A stretch of 14,886 nt of DNA from Isotricha intestinalis (Eukaryota > Ciliophora > Litostomatea > Vestibuliferida > Isotrichidae): assembly GCA_023807065.1 (NCBI GenBank), contig JAJJLU010004317.1, positions 1 to 14,886 of the forward strand, written 5' to 3'. Position 1 is the first letter of the stretch; every line of letters starts with the position of its first letter. Shown in pieces: positions 8,237 through 14,886 of this stretch. The position numbers were made by a program, and so were the translations under genes. The notes under the pieces are model-generated. The model had not been told where the DNA came from. It searched no databases and saw only the letters and a program-made list of their open reading frames with translations.

Positions 8237-8938
8237 ATGGAAGGAGAAGAAAATTTTGAAAACAATAATGAAGAAAATCCAATCGAGCAAAATGAAAACG
8301 AATTACAGAATGAATTATCTCCAGAACAAGAAAATGAAATAAATAGTATAATGTATATATATGAATGGGTAGATACAATTCCCTTATCTCGTCAAAAAAA
8401 AAACATAGCAAGAGATTTTAATGATGGAGTATTATTAGCAGAAATGATTAAATATCATTATCCAAAATTAGTAGAATTACACAATTATCCTTCAGCTTCA
8501 AGTACAAAGCAAAAATTATCAAATTGGAATACTTTAAATAATAAAGTGTTAAAAAAATTAGGTTTAAAAATTTCAAATGAAGAAATTAATGATGTAATGA
8601 ATAGTAAACCAAATGCAATTGAAAATTTACTTTCTAAAGTTTATAGAGCTATTCATAATTTACCTCAAGAAAGTCAAGGTAATAAAAAAAATAATAATAA
8701 TAATACTATTAAAAGTGGTAATAAGAAAAATAATAATTTTAATAATGATTTTAATAATGAAGAAGTTGAAAAATTACAAGAATTAATTAATGAAAAAGAT
8801 CATGAAATTAGTGAAATGGAAGAACACTTAGAAGATTTAAAAAAAAAAATTGAAGATTCTAATCAAAATCAAAGTGAATTAGAAAAAAGATGGAAAGAAC
8901 TTAATGAATTTATTATTAAAAATAATATTGACCTTTAA
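8237..8938 (+). CDS. SPEF1: SPEF1/CLAMP family calponin-homology protein
   Basis: The protein has 233 residues. After an acidic N terminus (1-35), residues about 38-142 form a calponin-homology domain of the SPEF1/CLAMP type. Diagnostic stretches are IYEWVDTIPLSRQKKNIARD, FNDGVLLAEMIKYHYPKLVE, KLSNWNTLNNKVLKKLG and a final NAIENLLSKVYRAI helix. A basic Asn/Lys linker (about 147-172) leads to a C-terminal coiled coil (174-228), as in family members. SPEF1 proteins bind and bundle microtubules and sit at the central apparatus of motile axonemes or at cortical microtubules, so this product very likely acts in cilia. The start ATG follows an A-rich leader with stops upstream. The stop is TAA. It is the strongest marker in the window that the organism is ciliated or flagellated. 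Confidence 0.9.
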   Translation: MEGEENFENNNEENPIEQNENELQNELSPEQENEINSIMYIYEWVDTIPLSRQKKNIARDFNDGVLLAEMIKYHYPKLVELHNYPSASSTKQKLSNWNTLNNKVLKKLGLKISNEEINDVMNSKPNAIENLLSKVYRAIHNLPQESQGNKKNNNNNTIKSGNKKNNNFNNDFNNEEVEKLQELINEKDHEISEMEEHLEDLKKKIEDSNQNQSELEKRWKELNEFIIKNNIDL

Positions 8939-9004
8939 AAATTTAATTTTAATTATTTTTATATAGAAATTTCTTTATTTAAAAAAAATATGTAATTTAT
9001 TTTT

Positions 9005-9025
9005 AAAGGAAATAATATTTCCTTT
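9005..9025. repeat. Perfect 9-bp inverted repeat downstream of SPEF1
   Basis: AAAGGAAAT (9005-9013) pairs perfectly with ATTTCCTTT (9017-9025) across a 3-nt loop, AAT. It sits 66 bp after the SPEF1 stop, between that gene and a convergent gene. The paired GG/CC makes it more notable than pure A/T palindromes. A 3'-end or RNA-stability role is possible but only inferred. Confidence 0.4.
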
Positions 9026-9193
9026 TAATATTAATAATTCAATAATAAATAAATTCTAATTTAATTCTTTATAAAAAATAAATAATAGTCAAATAATGTA
9101 AATATATTAAATTTTATTTAATTGAAACTTGAAAATTTATATTCATTTCATTTTAAATGAAATTTATTAATAATACTCAAAATTTAATAAAAT

Positions 9194-9538
9194 TCAATTT
9201 TCTAAATCTTTCCCAATTTTTACATTTTTAGAAGTATTTTCTTTTATTTCTTCTAAATCTTCATTTTCGATTTCTTGAATTTCTTTATCATTTTTTAAAA
9301 ATTCTTTAGCAATTAAATATTCATTTTTAATACTTTTTCTTCTGGCTTCTTTAAATTTTTTATCGTGTGCTTCGTCAATATTTTTTTCTTCATTGTTCAT
9401 AAATTTTTTTTCAAAATTTAAAAGACTTCCTAATTTCCAACATACACTATTTCTTTTTTTAGAATAATTCATTATTTCATTGGGATTTAATTTTTTATTT
9501 TGCTTTAATGATGAACGTTTTGGTTTTTCTTCTGACAT
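9194..9538 (-). CDS. Small basic/acidic protein with possible PP1-docking motifs
   Basis: The protein has 114 residues and is not recognised as a family member. The N-terminal third is basic and contains SSLK (9-12) and KKRNSVCW (27-34). These resemble the SILK plus RVxF pair used by protein phosphatase 1 regulators, in the right order, but both are imperfect. The rest is a charged helix (about 43-100) with a RRKS phosphorylation-type site. The stop is TGA at 9196-9194, evidence that TGA terminates translation in this genome. The gene is convergent with SPEF1 across 255 bp. Its length and coherent charge pattern support it, though it is short. Confidence 0.65.
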   Translation of the reverse strand: MSEEKPKRSSLKQNKKLNPNEIMNYSKKRNSVCWKLGSLLNFEKKFMNNEEKNIDEAHDKKFKEARRKSIKNEYLIAKEFLKNDKEIQEIENEDLEEIKENTSKNVKIGKDLEN

Positions 9539-10017
9539 TTTTATTTGTTATTATTTATAATGATATTTATTTTTTAAATATTATGATGTCATTTTATTAT
9601 ATTAAAAAATAATTATCTGCTTATTTTATTTATAATTTAAATTTTTGATATATTCAAAATAATATTTTAAATGTTTGTTTTTACCTTTAATTTGAGAATA
9701 TTAAATTTTCCTTTTTAAAAAGAATATAATTTAAAACTTATCTAGTCTTCATTTCCTTTTTCTTTAATGTGGATATTAATATTTAAATATCAATAAAATA
9801 ATAATGATATCATTTAAATAATAATTGAAATGATTATTAAAAATCTATAAAAAAAATCATTAAAAAGAAACAAAAAAAAAATTATATTTTTTTGTTCAAA
9901 TTATTACTATTAATTTCTTTTTTATATTTTATTAATTATATAAATAAAAAATAATTATTAAAAAATTAACTATTAAACTTTTTTGAATGGTAAATAATAA
10001 TTAATATAAAAATAAAA
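9539..10017. other. Intergenic region, no gene seen
   Basis: These 479 bp separate a minus-strand gene from the plus-strand 135-residue gene, so both promoters should lie here. The sequence is A/T-rich in both senses with many stops. An imperfect AT palindrome occurs near 9772-9792 (GATATT and AATATC arms), which is unremarkable at this composition. No RNA gene or ORF is supported. Confidence 0.5.
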
Positions 10018-10425
10018 ATGGGTGTATGCTGTGGTCAAGTAATTGATGATCAAGAAATATTAAATGCAAATAATATAAATGATATAATTACAATACTTAA
10101 TGATAGAAAAGATAAATTTCCAGAAGAAAAAAAACAAATTCAAGATTATATTAATGATCCTAGTAAAGAAGTAACAATGGTAAATGTTTCTGGAGTTGAT
10201 CTTGAACTTCTCAAACAAAGAGTTCCTTATTTAAATGATTTAGAAAATGCATATAATACTGTTATTGAACATTTAAGTTCTAATCCTAATCTTCCTTTAA
10301 ATGAAACTAAAGAAAAATGCTCTCATATTACAAATTTATACTTGTTAACTTATGATCCTGATAAACAATTAGATATGGAAATGCAAGATTTTGAAGAGTT
10401 TATTGAAAAAAATAAAAAGAAGTAA
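10018..10425 (+). CDS. Small N-myristoylated/palmitoylated-type protein
   Basis: The protein has 135 residues and no named family is recognised. The N terminus MGVCCG places Gly at position 2 followed by Cys4 and Cys5, the classic pattern for N-myristoylation plus palmitoylation, so attachment to the inner face of the plasma or ciliary membrane is likely. The remainder is soluble and acidic to neutral, probably helical: NINDIITILNDRKDKFPEEK, VDLELLKQRVPYLNDLE, and a C-terminal MEMQDFEEFIEKNKKK. It contains some of the better-spread amino-acid composition in the window, which supports a conserved fold. The start is fixed because the acylation motif begins at this ATG. The stop is TAA. It stands alone, with about 480 bp of spacer on each side. 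Confidence 0.82.
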   Translation: MGVCCGQVIDDQEILNANNINDIITILNDRKDKFPEEKKQIQDYINDPSKEVTMVNVSGVDLELLKQRVPYLNDLENAYNTVIEHLSSNPNLPLNETKEKCSHITNLYLLTYDPDKQLDMEMQDFEEFIEKNKKK

Positions 10426-10916
10426 TATTTTAATTTAGAAATATATATTTATTCCTAAATTATTTAATTATTTATTTAATAAATTTGAAAATTTGAATTG
10501 AGTTAGATTTTAGTTTTTGAATTATAAAAAAATAAAATAAATAATCTTAGACTTTTTATAATATTTTTATATTAAATCCACATTTTTAATGTCAATGAAT
10601 AGTTCTCAAATTATTATATGAATTATCTTAATTGAATATTTTTTTTATTTTTTAGAATTATATTTATTCTTTTGAAAATTTGGTTATTTTCATTATATAA
10701 TTATTATTTGTTTATTTTCAGAATTCATTTTGGAAAATCTATTTTATATAATAATTTGAAAAAAAATTTTAATATTTCAAATCTTTAAAATCTTTCTTCT
10801 TACAAAGGAAAAAAATGTGGAGGTAATAAATTATAAAACTTTTAATAAATTATTATATTTATATTATATACTTATAATTTTTCTTTTTTTTTATTTTTTT
10901 ATAATATAATAAAATA
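10426..10916. other. Convergent intergenic region, no gene seen
   Basis: These 491 bp lie between the 3' ends of the plus-strand 135-residue gene and the minus-strand 179-residue gene. On the minus strand a few very short ATG frames occur near 10650-10730, but they stop within about a dozen codons. No RNA gene, repeat family or strong hairpin was seen. Confidence 0.5.
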
Positions 10917-11456
10917 CTAATCAATAAATCCAATTTGTTTAGAATATTCAATTACTTTATCAAATAAATCAATTAATTTTTTTTTTGTTTTTTTTTTTTC
11001 AACAATTAATTGATTAATCGATTTATTAATTTCAAATAAATCAATAGATGATTTATCAATTTCATATTTTTGAATCTCTTTCAAAATATAATTTACTAAT
11101 TCTTTACTTATTTTTAATTTTATTAAAAAATGTTTAATTTTTCTTAATAATTTATTTTTTTTCTTTAATTCATGATAATTTGTTAAAGTTTCTATTATTT
11201 CGGAATTTTTATTAACAAAAATTTTTAATTTTTCCTGAGTTCCAATTATTCTATCCATTAAATCATCAATTTCTAAATCATTTTTAATTTTTGCATATTT
11301 TAAATTTAAAGAAGAATATATATTAATGTTTTTATTGTTTGATTGCTTAAGATTATTTTCTTTTACTTCCAAATTCAAAATATTTGAATTTGTTTTATCA
11401 ACTGGAATTTTAAATAATGTTCCTTCTTGAATTATGTTTAAATTTTTATTTAACAT
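10917..11456 (-). CDS. Helical coiled-coil protein of unknown function
   Basis: The protein has 179 residues and is not recognised. The N-terminal 50 residues are polar (a LFKIPVDKTNSNILNL segment, then Asn-rich). Residues about 52-175 are almost entirely helical and Lys/Ile/Leu-rich, with heptad-like spacing in DDLMDRIIGTQEKLKIFVN, LRKIKHFLIKLKISKELVN and the C-terminal KKLIDLFDKVIEYSKQIGF. There is no signal peptide or membrane segment. It ends with TAG (10919-10917), the only TAG-terminated gene here, showing TAG is also a stop. It could be a small cytoskeletal or centrosome-type component, but nothing specific supports that. Confidence 0.72.
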   Translation of the reverse strand: MLNKNLNIIQEGTLFKIPVDKTNSNILNLEVKENNLKQSNNKNINIYSSLNLKYAKIKNDLEIDDLMDRIIGTQEKLKIFVNKNSEIIETLTNYHELKKKNKLLRKIKHFLIKLKISKELVNYILKEIQKYEIDKSSIDLFEINKSINQLIVEKKKTKKKLIDLFDKVIEYSKQIGFID

Positions 11457-11490
11457 TTTGGATAATTTTTCAAATTACTTTTATAAATTA

Positions 11491-11506
11491 AAATTGGGAA
11501 ATTGGG
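11491..11506. repeat. Two tandem copies of AAATTGGG
   Basis: Two perfect direct copies of an 8-bp unit occur 35-50 bp upstream of the start codon of the minus-strand 179-residue gene. GGG runs are scarce in this window. The copies could be a regulatory site or chance. Confidence 0.35.
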
Positions 11507-12068
11507 TTTAAATAACTTAATAATGTTTTTTGGGATTTTATTTAATTTATTATATTGTTATATCATGGTATTTATAATTAATATTCAAAAACTGAAATGT
11601 TAAATTTCTTCTAATTTATGTTATTCTTCAATTGAATATAAGTTTTTATTTATTTTATAAGGAAATTATTTTATACAAAAATTAAGAGAAAAAAAGATTA
11701 ATACTAAAAATTAATATTAATATTTAATAGTCAAAATATGAAAAAGGAAATTTTAATAAATTTAATTTAGAAAAAGTTAAAATAAGGAAAGTTAAGTTTA
11801 ATAATTTAAAATAATAAAAGAAAAATAAAATTTGATTAAATTAATAAAAACAATATGAAATAGATAAACATAAATTTAAAAAATATATATTTTAATAAAG
11901 AAAATTAAACTATTAGTTTTGAAGAATTCTAGAAAAAAGTAGAAACAATCAATTTAGAATAAATTCATATGATAAATTAATTATTTCCCTTATTATATAT
12001 TAAAAAATTAATGGGAATATATTATATTTCATAAATCATATTACAAAAAAATTTTTAATTTTTTTTGA

Positions 12069-12386
12069 GATTTGGAATTTGACTTACAAAAAAAAGTTAG
12101 AAAGTATATTTATTTAATAAATAATAAAGGAATCAATCATAAAAGAACACAAAAATTTATTTATTTTTGTTAAGATAAACACCAAAAATTTACAATAATT
12201 TCACTGATCCCTCAAAAAAAAGCCAATTCCTATTGAACAAAACTTATAGCTATTATATTAACTGAAGAAAAAAATAATAAGTTAAAGCTAATACTTCAAT
12301 CAGATAAAGATATAGAAAATATTATAAAGTAATAATCATTCCTAAAAAGAAAGGAATTATTATCATTAAAAAAAATATTTAATTGA
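12069..12386 (+). pseudogene. Probable decayed coding segment, unknown product
   Basis: Read from 12069, this frame has protein-like content over about 105 codons with only a few interruptions: TAA at 12171, TGA at 12234 and paired TAA at 12330-12335, ending with TGA at 12384. Random sequence of this composition should give roughly three times as many stops. Readable pieces include DLEFDLQKKVRKYIYLINNK, HQKFTIISLIPQKKANSY and TKLIAIILTEEKNNKLKLIL. Codons such as CTG, CTA, CTT, ATC, GCC and TCC are commoner than in neighbouring genes, which mostly use TTA and A/T-ending codons. The paired TAA could be removed by a 21-nt GT-AG intron (12329-12349) that keeps the frame. Another piece in a different frame lies upstream, near 11738-12060. 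The product is unrecognised. It may be a relic of a foreign or mobile gene. Confidence 0.33.
12332..12363. repeat. Imperfect inverted repeat (10 of 11 pairs)
   Basis: ATAATCATTCC (12332-12342) pairs with GGAATTATTAT (12353-12363) with one mismatch across a 10-nt loop. It overlaps the end of the probable decayed coding segment and the candidate 21-nt intron. It contains GC pairs at the loop-proximal end, but may be chance. Confidence 0.3.
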
Positions 12387-12717
12387 TTAAACTAAGTTAA
12401 ATAATTTTTTTTAATTCTAACTTTTTTTTTTTGCTTTATATTGGTACATATTTTTTTTTCATTTTTTTTAGAATTTATAATTAAAATAAAAATAAATTTT
12501 TTAAAAGTTGACTAATCACAATTTATTTTAAATCTTTTATTTTTATTATAATTCCTATTTTATATCTTTTATTCAATATTAATTCAATTTATTGTCAAAT
12601 AAAATGAATTGAAGTTAATTCTTTTTTTAATTTTTAATATTATAATAAATTTCATTTTCTAAATAACTATTTTTTACAAATATAAATAAATCTCAAAAAT
12701 AAAAATTTAGAAATTAA

Positions 12718-13122
12718 ATGGAAAATGAAATAGATTATTGTCAAATTGAAAAACAATATAATTCTTTGTTGGAGAAAAGTATATATACTAAATTAAAAAG
12801 ATGGGAGCAAAAACTTTTAACAAAATTGAAAATGATTATAAAGAAGAATAAAGAATTTTTAGAAGAACATAAACAAAAAATGAATGAACAAAAAAAAGAA
12901 TTAGAGGAAGCAATTAAAAAAGAAAAAGATAATTATGTCAAAAGAATAAAAGAAATACAAAATGAAAAAATAGAATCATTAAAAGTAATAGAAAAAAATA
13001 CAAAAGAAGCAATAAAAGAAAATAATGAAAAATATCAACAATTATTATCTAAATTAGAAGAAATTAAAGATAATAAAGAAAAAATAATGGAATTCTTTAA
13101 TAATCTTAATAATCGTATTTAA
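12718..13122 (+). CDS. Short coiled-coil protein
   Basis: The protein has 134 residues, almost wholly a single long helix. The N-terminal 25 residues (MENEIDYCQIEKQYNSLLEK) have mixed composition. From about 25 to 128 the sequence is Lys/Glu-rich with Ile and Leu at heptad-like spacing, for example KRWEQKLLTKLKMIIKKNKE and YQQLLSKLEEIKDNKEKIME, so a parallel coiled coil is likely. The only Cys is at position 8. There is no signal peptide or membrane segment. No family is recognised, and coiled-coil similarity alone would be uninformative. The start ATG is preceded by an A-rich leader with in-frame stops. The stop is TAA. Confidence 0.75.
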   Translation: MENEIDYCQIEKQYNSLLEKSIYTKLKRWEQKLLTKLKMIIKKNKEFLEEHKQKMNEQKKELEEAIKKEKDNYVKRIKEIQNEKIESLKVIEKNTKEAIKENNEKYQQLLSKLEEIKDNKEKIMEFFNNLNNRI

Positions 13123-13201
13123 TTTATTTATTATTTATATTTTCTATTATTTTAATATTATTTAAAGTTGATTTCATTTTTTTTAATTAAAAATAGCTTT
13201 T

Positions 13202-13222
13202 TTTTGAAATGGTTTTTCAAAA
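13202..13222. repeat. Perfect 8-bp inverted repeat downstream of the 134-residue gene
   Basis: TTTTGAAA (13202-13209) pairs with TTTCAAAA (13215-13222) across a 5-nt loop, TGGTT, 80 bp after the stop codon. Only one GC pair supports the stem, so its significance is doubtful. Confidence 0.28.
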
Positions 13223-13245
13223 TTTTTATTCTTTAAAGAAATAAC

Positions 13246-13282
13246 ATTATAAGAATAAAATATGGACGATATTCTTTATAAT
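13246..13282. repeat. 12-bp stem-loop with one bulge
   Basis: ATTATAAGAATA (13246-13257) pairs with TATTCTTTATAAT (13270-13282) with one bulged base. The loop, AAATATGGACGA, carries most of the local G and C. An element in the 3' untranslated region of the coiled-coil gene or a small RNA is possible, but chance is not excluded. Confidence 0.33.
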
Positions 13283-13493
13283 ATTTTTTAAAAGAATAAT
13301 AAATAAAATAATTATTGTTTAATCAAAGAGAAAAATTATTGAATGATTAATAATATTATTGTCTTTCGAATTTTTGTTTTGATAAAAAATATATATTTAA
13401 TAATTATTTAAATAAAAATAAAAAATTTTTAAAAACATTAAATAAAAGTATTAATATAAATTAATAATTAATTAAATAAAAATTCATATAAAT

Positions 13494-13504
13494 GGGGGTT
13501 GGGG
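13494..13504 (+). repeat. Telomere-like G block GGGGGTTGGGG
   Basis: Nine G residues occur in eleven bases inside a spacer that otherwise lacks G. The string contains GGGGTTGGGG, two units of the TTGGGG type known from ciliate telomeres such as those of Tetrahymena. With only two units it is not a telomere as it stands. It could be an interstitial remnant, a protein-binding site, a G-quadruplex half-site or chance. Confidence 0.5.
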
Positions 13505-13850
13505 AATAATTCAAAATAAAAACAAATATAAATTTATTTTAAATTATCATTAAGTTTTCTTTATTTTCAATTAAAATAAAAAACAAATTGATTTAACACA
13601 TTTTTTATCAAAATTTGAAATATAAAAGAGAAACTATTATAAAAATATAAGAAACACTTTATATTTAAAATATAATAATACTAGGAAAATATCATTTCAT
13701 ACAATTTTATGATTTCTTTTTAAAACAAAGAAATATATAAAAAATGAAATAATAAATAATTTTAAATAATAATTCAATAAATTATTTAAATATTAATTAA
13801 ATTATAAAGAAGATATAATTATTTATTTTGACCTTTTTTTAATTATTAAA

Positions 13851-14886
13851 ATGATAAATTCAGAGGTACTTATAATAAATGACAAAAGAAGAAAAGATGA
13901 ATCGGAAAAAAATTCAAATAAATCATTATCAAGTATAAATATATCTGAAAATAGTAAAATTGATACAGATTCTAAGAATGAAATTTTATTTTTATTAGAT
14001 TCAGGTTATGATAAACATAAATTAATAAAAGTATATTTATTATTAAGACCTAAGAATATAAGTGAAGCAGTATATTTTTTATCTAAAGAGGATAATTTAT
14101 ATCAACATGTTTTTTATCCTTCAAAAGTTAATAATTATTGTGAAATATGTGAAGGAAAAGAAGAAGAGCATATTTCTATTTCTATTAATCCACAAAATTC
14201 TATATCAAGTATAAATGAAGAAAATAATTCATTTGAAAGTGAAATAAACAATAGAAATATATGTAAAATATGTGAAGAAGCAATTGAAAATGAACAAGAA
14301 ATAAAAAGAAATAAATGTAGATATTGTCAAGAAATCTTTTGTGATTATTGTTATTATAATTATTTAAAAGAATCAATAATTAGAGGAAAACCAAATGTAA
14401 CTTGTCCTAATTGTATTCATATTTTAAAAGAAGGTAAAATAATTCAAAAATTATATGAAACTTGTAATGAATATAAATCAGAAACTCCAAAATTAATAAA
14501 TATATTAAAGAAAAATATTTTAAGAGTAGAAATATTACAAAATAAAAATATGAGATTTTGTCCAATAATAAATTGTGATAGTTATGCTAAAAGAGAAAAT
14601 GAAAATGATAATTTTGTAAAATGTTTAAAAGGACATGAGTTTTGTTTTAAATGTGGAAAAAAATGGCATAAAGATAAAAAATGTGAAAATGAAGAAGAAA
14701 TAGATGAATTATTTGAAAAATATAAAAAAAAATATAATTCAAAAGAATGTCCAAATTGTAAAATAATAACAAATAAAAATGGAGGATGTAATCATATAAA
14801 ATGTACTTATTGTCATATTGATTGGTGTTGGATTTGTGGAGAAAAATTTCAAAGTACAGAAGAACATTATAATAATCCTAATAATA
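13851..14886 (+). CDS. RBR-type E3 ubiquitin ligase, 3' end outside window
   Basis: An open frame of 345 codons runs into the window end without a stop, so the C terminus is missing. Residues about 43-82 (NEILFLLDSGYDKHKLIKVY and following) resemble a UBA-type ubiquitin-binding helix bundle. RING1 has eight cysteines: 138, 141, 156, 159, 164, 167, 185 and 188. The IBR domain uses Cys237, 242, 258, His262, Cys265, 268, His273 and Cys278. RING2 has Cys300 and 303, the catalytic Cys313 in NGGCNHIKC, then Cys318, 321, 326 and 329 (WCWICG). With the catalytic cysteine present, ubiquitin would pass through a thioester on RING2, as in HHARI and Parkin. An extra CEIC at 97-100 precedes a Ser/Asn-rich insert. 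The start ATG follows in-frame stops. Confidence 0.93.
   Translation, partial: MINSEVLIINDKRRKDESEKNSNKSLSSINISENSKIDTDSKNEILFLLDSGYDKHKLIKVYLLLRPKNISEAVYFLSKEDNLYQHVFYPSKVNNYCEICEGKEEEHISISINPQNSISSINEENNSFESEINNRNICKICEEAIENEQEIKRNKCRYCQEIFCDYCYYNYLKESIIRGKPNVTCPNCIHILKEGKIIQKLYETCNEYKSETPKLINILKKNILRVEILQNKNMRFCPIINCDSYAKRENENDNFVKCLKGHEFCFKCGKKWHKDKKCENEEEIDELFEKYKKKYNSKECPNCKIITNKNGGCNHIKCTYCHIDWCWICGEKFQSTEEHYNNPNN

Larger units (their letters stand above)
11457..12717. other. 1.26-kb gene-poor spacer
   Basis: This is the longest stretch without an intact gene. The first 180 bp are upstream of the minus-strand 179-residue gene and contain a two-copy AAATTGGG repeat. From about 11650 to 12390 the plus strand becomes A-rich and purine-biased like coding strands elsewhere in the window, and part of it reads as a broken protein (listed separately). 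From 12390 to 12717 it reverts to ordinary A/T spacer, presumably with the promoter of the 134-residue gene. Confidence 0.5.
13123..13850. other. 728-bp spacer with hairpins and a G block
   Basis: The spacer separates two plus-strand genes. No ORF of useful length was seen on either strand. Its first part holds two short inverted repeats (13202-13222 and 13246-13282). Its middle holds the conspicuous G block at 13494-13504. The last 300 bp are almost pure A and T and should include the promoter of the RBR ligase gene. Confidence 0.5.

Noticed and set aside
8229..8411. Minus-strand 60-residue ORF
   Set aside because: It lies antisense within SPEF1, whose calponin-homology domain is clear.
9772..9792. 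AT palindrome with GATATT and AATATC arms
   Set aside because: Short palindromes of pure A and T are expected often at this base composition.
10650..10740. Short minus-strand ATG frames such as one beginning MNSENKQ
   Set aside because: They end within about a dozen codons and have no supporting context.
11970..12020. TTTCCC and GGGAATA arms as an inverted repeat
   Set aside because: Extension beyond the GC core has several mismatches, so the pairing is too weak to report.
1..14886. tRNA, rRNA, CRISPR array, or intact transposase genes
   Set aside because: No GC-bearing cloverleaf, spaced repeat array or transposase-like frame was seen on either strand by eye.

Overview
This window looks like a gene-dense piece of a very AT-rich protist nuclear genome, most likely a ciliate. 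G and C are scarce throughout, proteins are loaded with Asn, Lys, Glu and Ile, spacers are often only 30-100 bp, and no gene needs an intron to be read. A calponin-homology protein of the SPEF1/CLAMP family, which bundles axonemal microtubules, shows a lineage with cilia or flagella. All three stop codons end genes here: TAA mostly, TGA for the 114-residue protein and TAG for the 179-residue protein. The genome therefore appears to use the standard code, which excludes Tetrahymena/Paramecium-type nuclear codes. A litostome ciliate, such as a rumen ciliate, would fit. An anaerobic chytrid fungus or another anaerobic protist is a weaker alternative. This assignment is inference.

Left, 1-3718, minus strand: an acidic Asn-rich protein with an 18-bp tandem repeat, and a 548-residue protein I do not recognise. 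Downstream of the first gene's TAA, coding-like sequence continues in the same frame for 40 codons. It then resumes in the +1 frame to the window edge. The gene is therefore misassembled, decaying or recoded. Middle, 3719-7778: a V8-like serine protease (+) starts 29 bp from the divergent 548-residue gene. Three minus-strand genes about 100 bp apart follow: a seven-helix TM7SF3/TMEM198-like membrane protein, a basic orphan, and a coiled-coil protein with a 13-Asn tract.

Right, 7779-14886, is sparser: SPEF1 (+), a 114-residue basic protein (-), a probably N-myristoylated 135-residue protein (+), a 179-residue helical protein (-), a 134-residue coiled-coil protein (+), and an RBR-type E3 ubiquitin ligase with a UBA-like N terminus (+), cut by the window end. 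Between the last minus-strand gene and the 134-residue gene lies 1.26 kb that includes a probable decayed coding stretch with unusual codon choice. The next spacer holds GGGGGTTGGGG, a telomere-like G block that stands out in this background.

No RNA genes, CRISPR arrays, transposase genes or operons were seen. No single pathway links the genes. The identifiable roles are cilium structure (SPEF1), ubiquitin ligation (RBR), proteolysis (V8-like) and a membrane protein. The rest are lineage-specific low-complexity or coiled-coil proteins.
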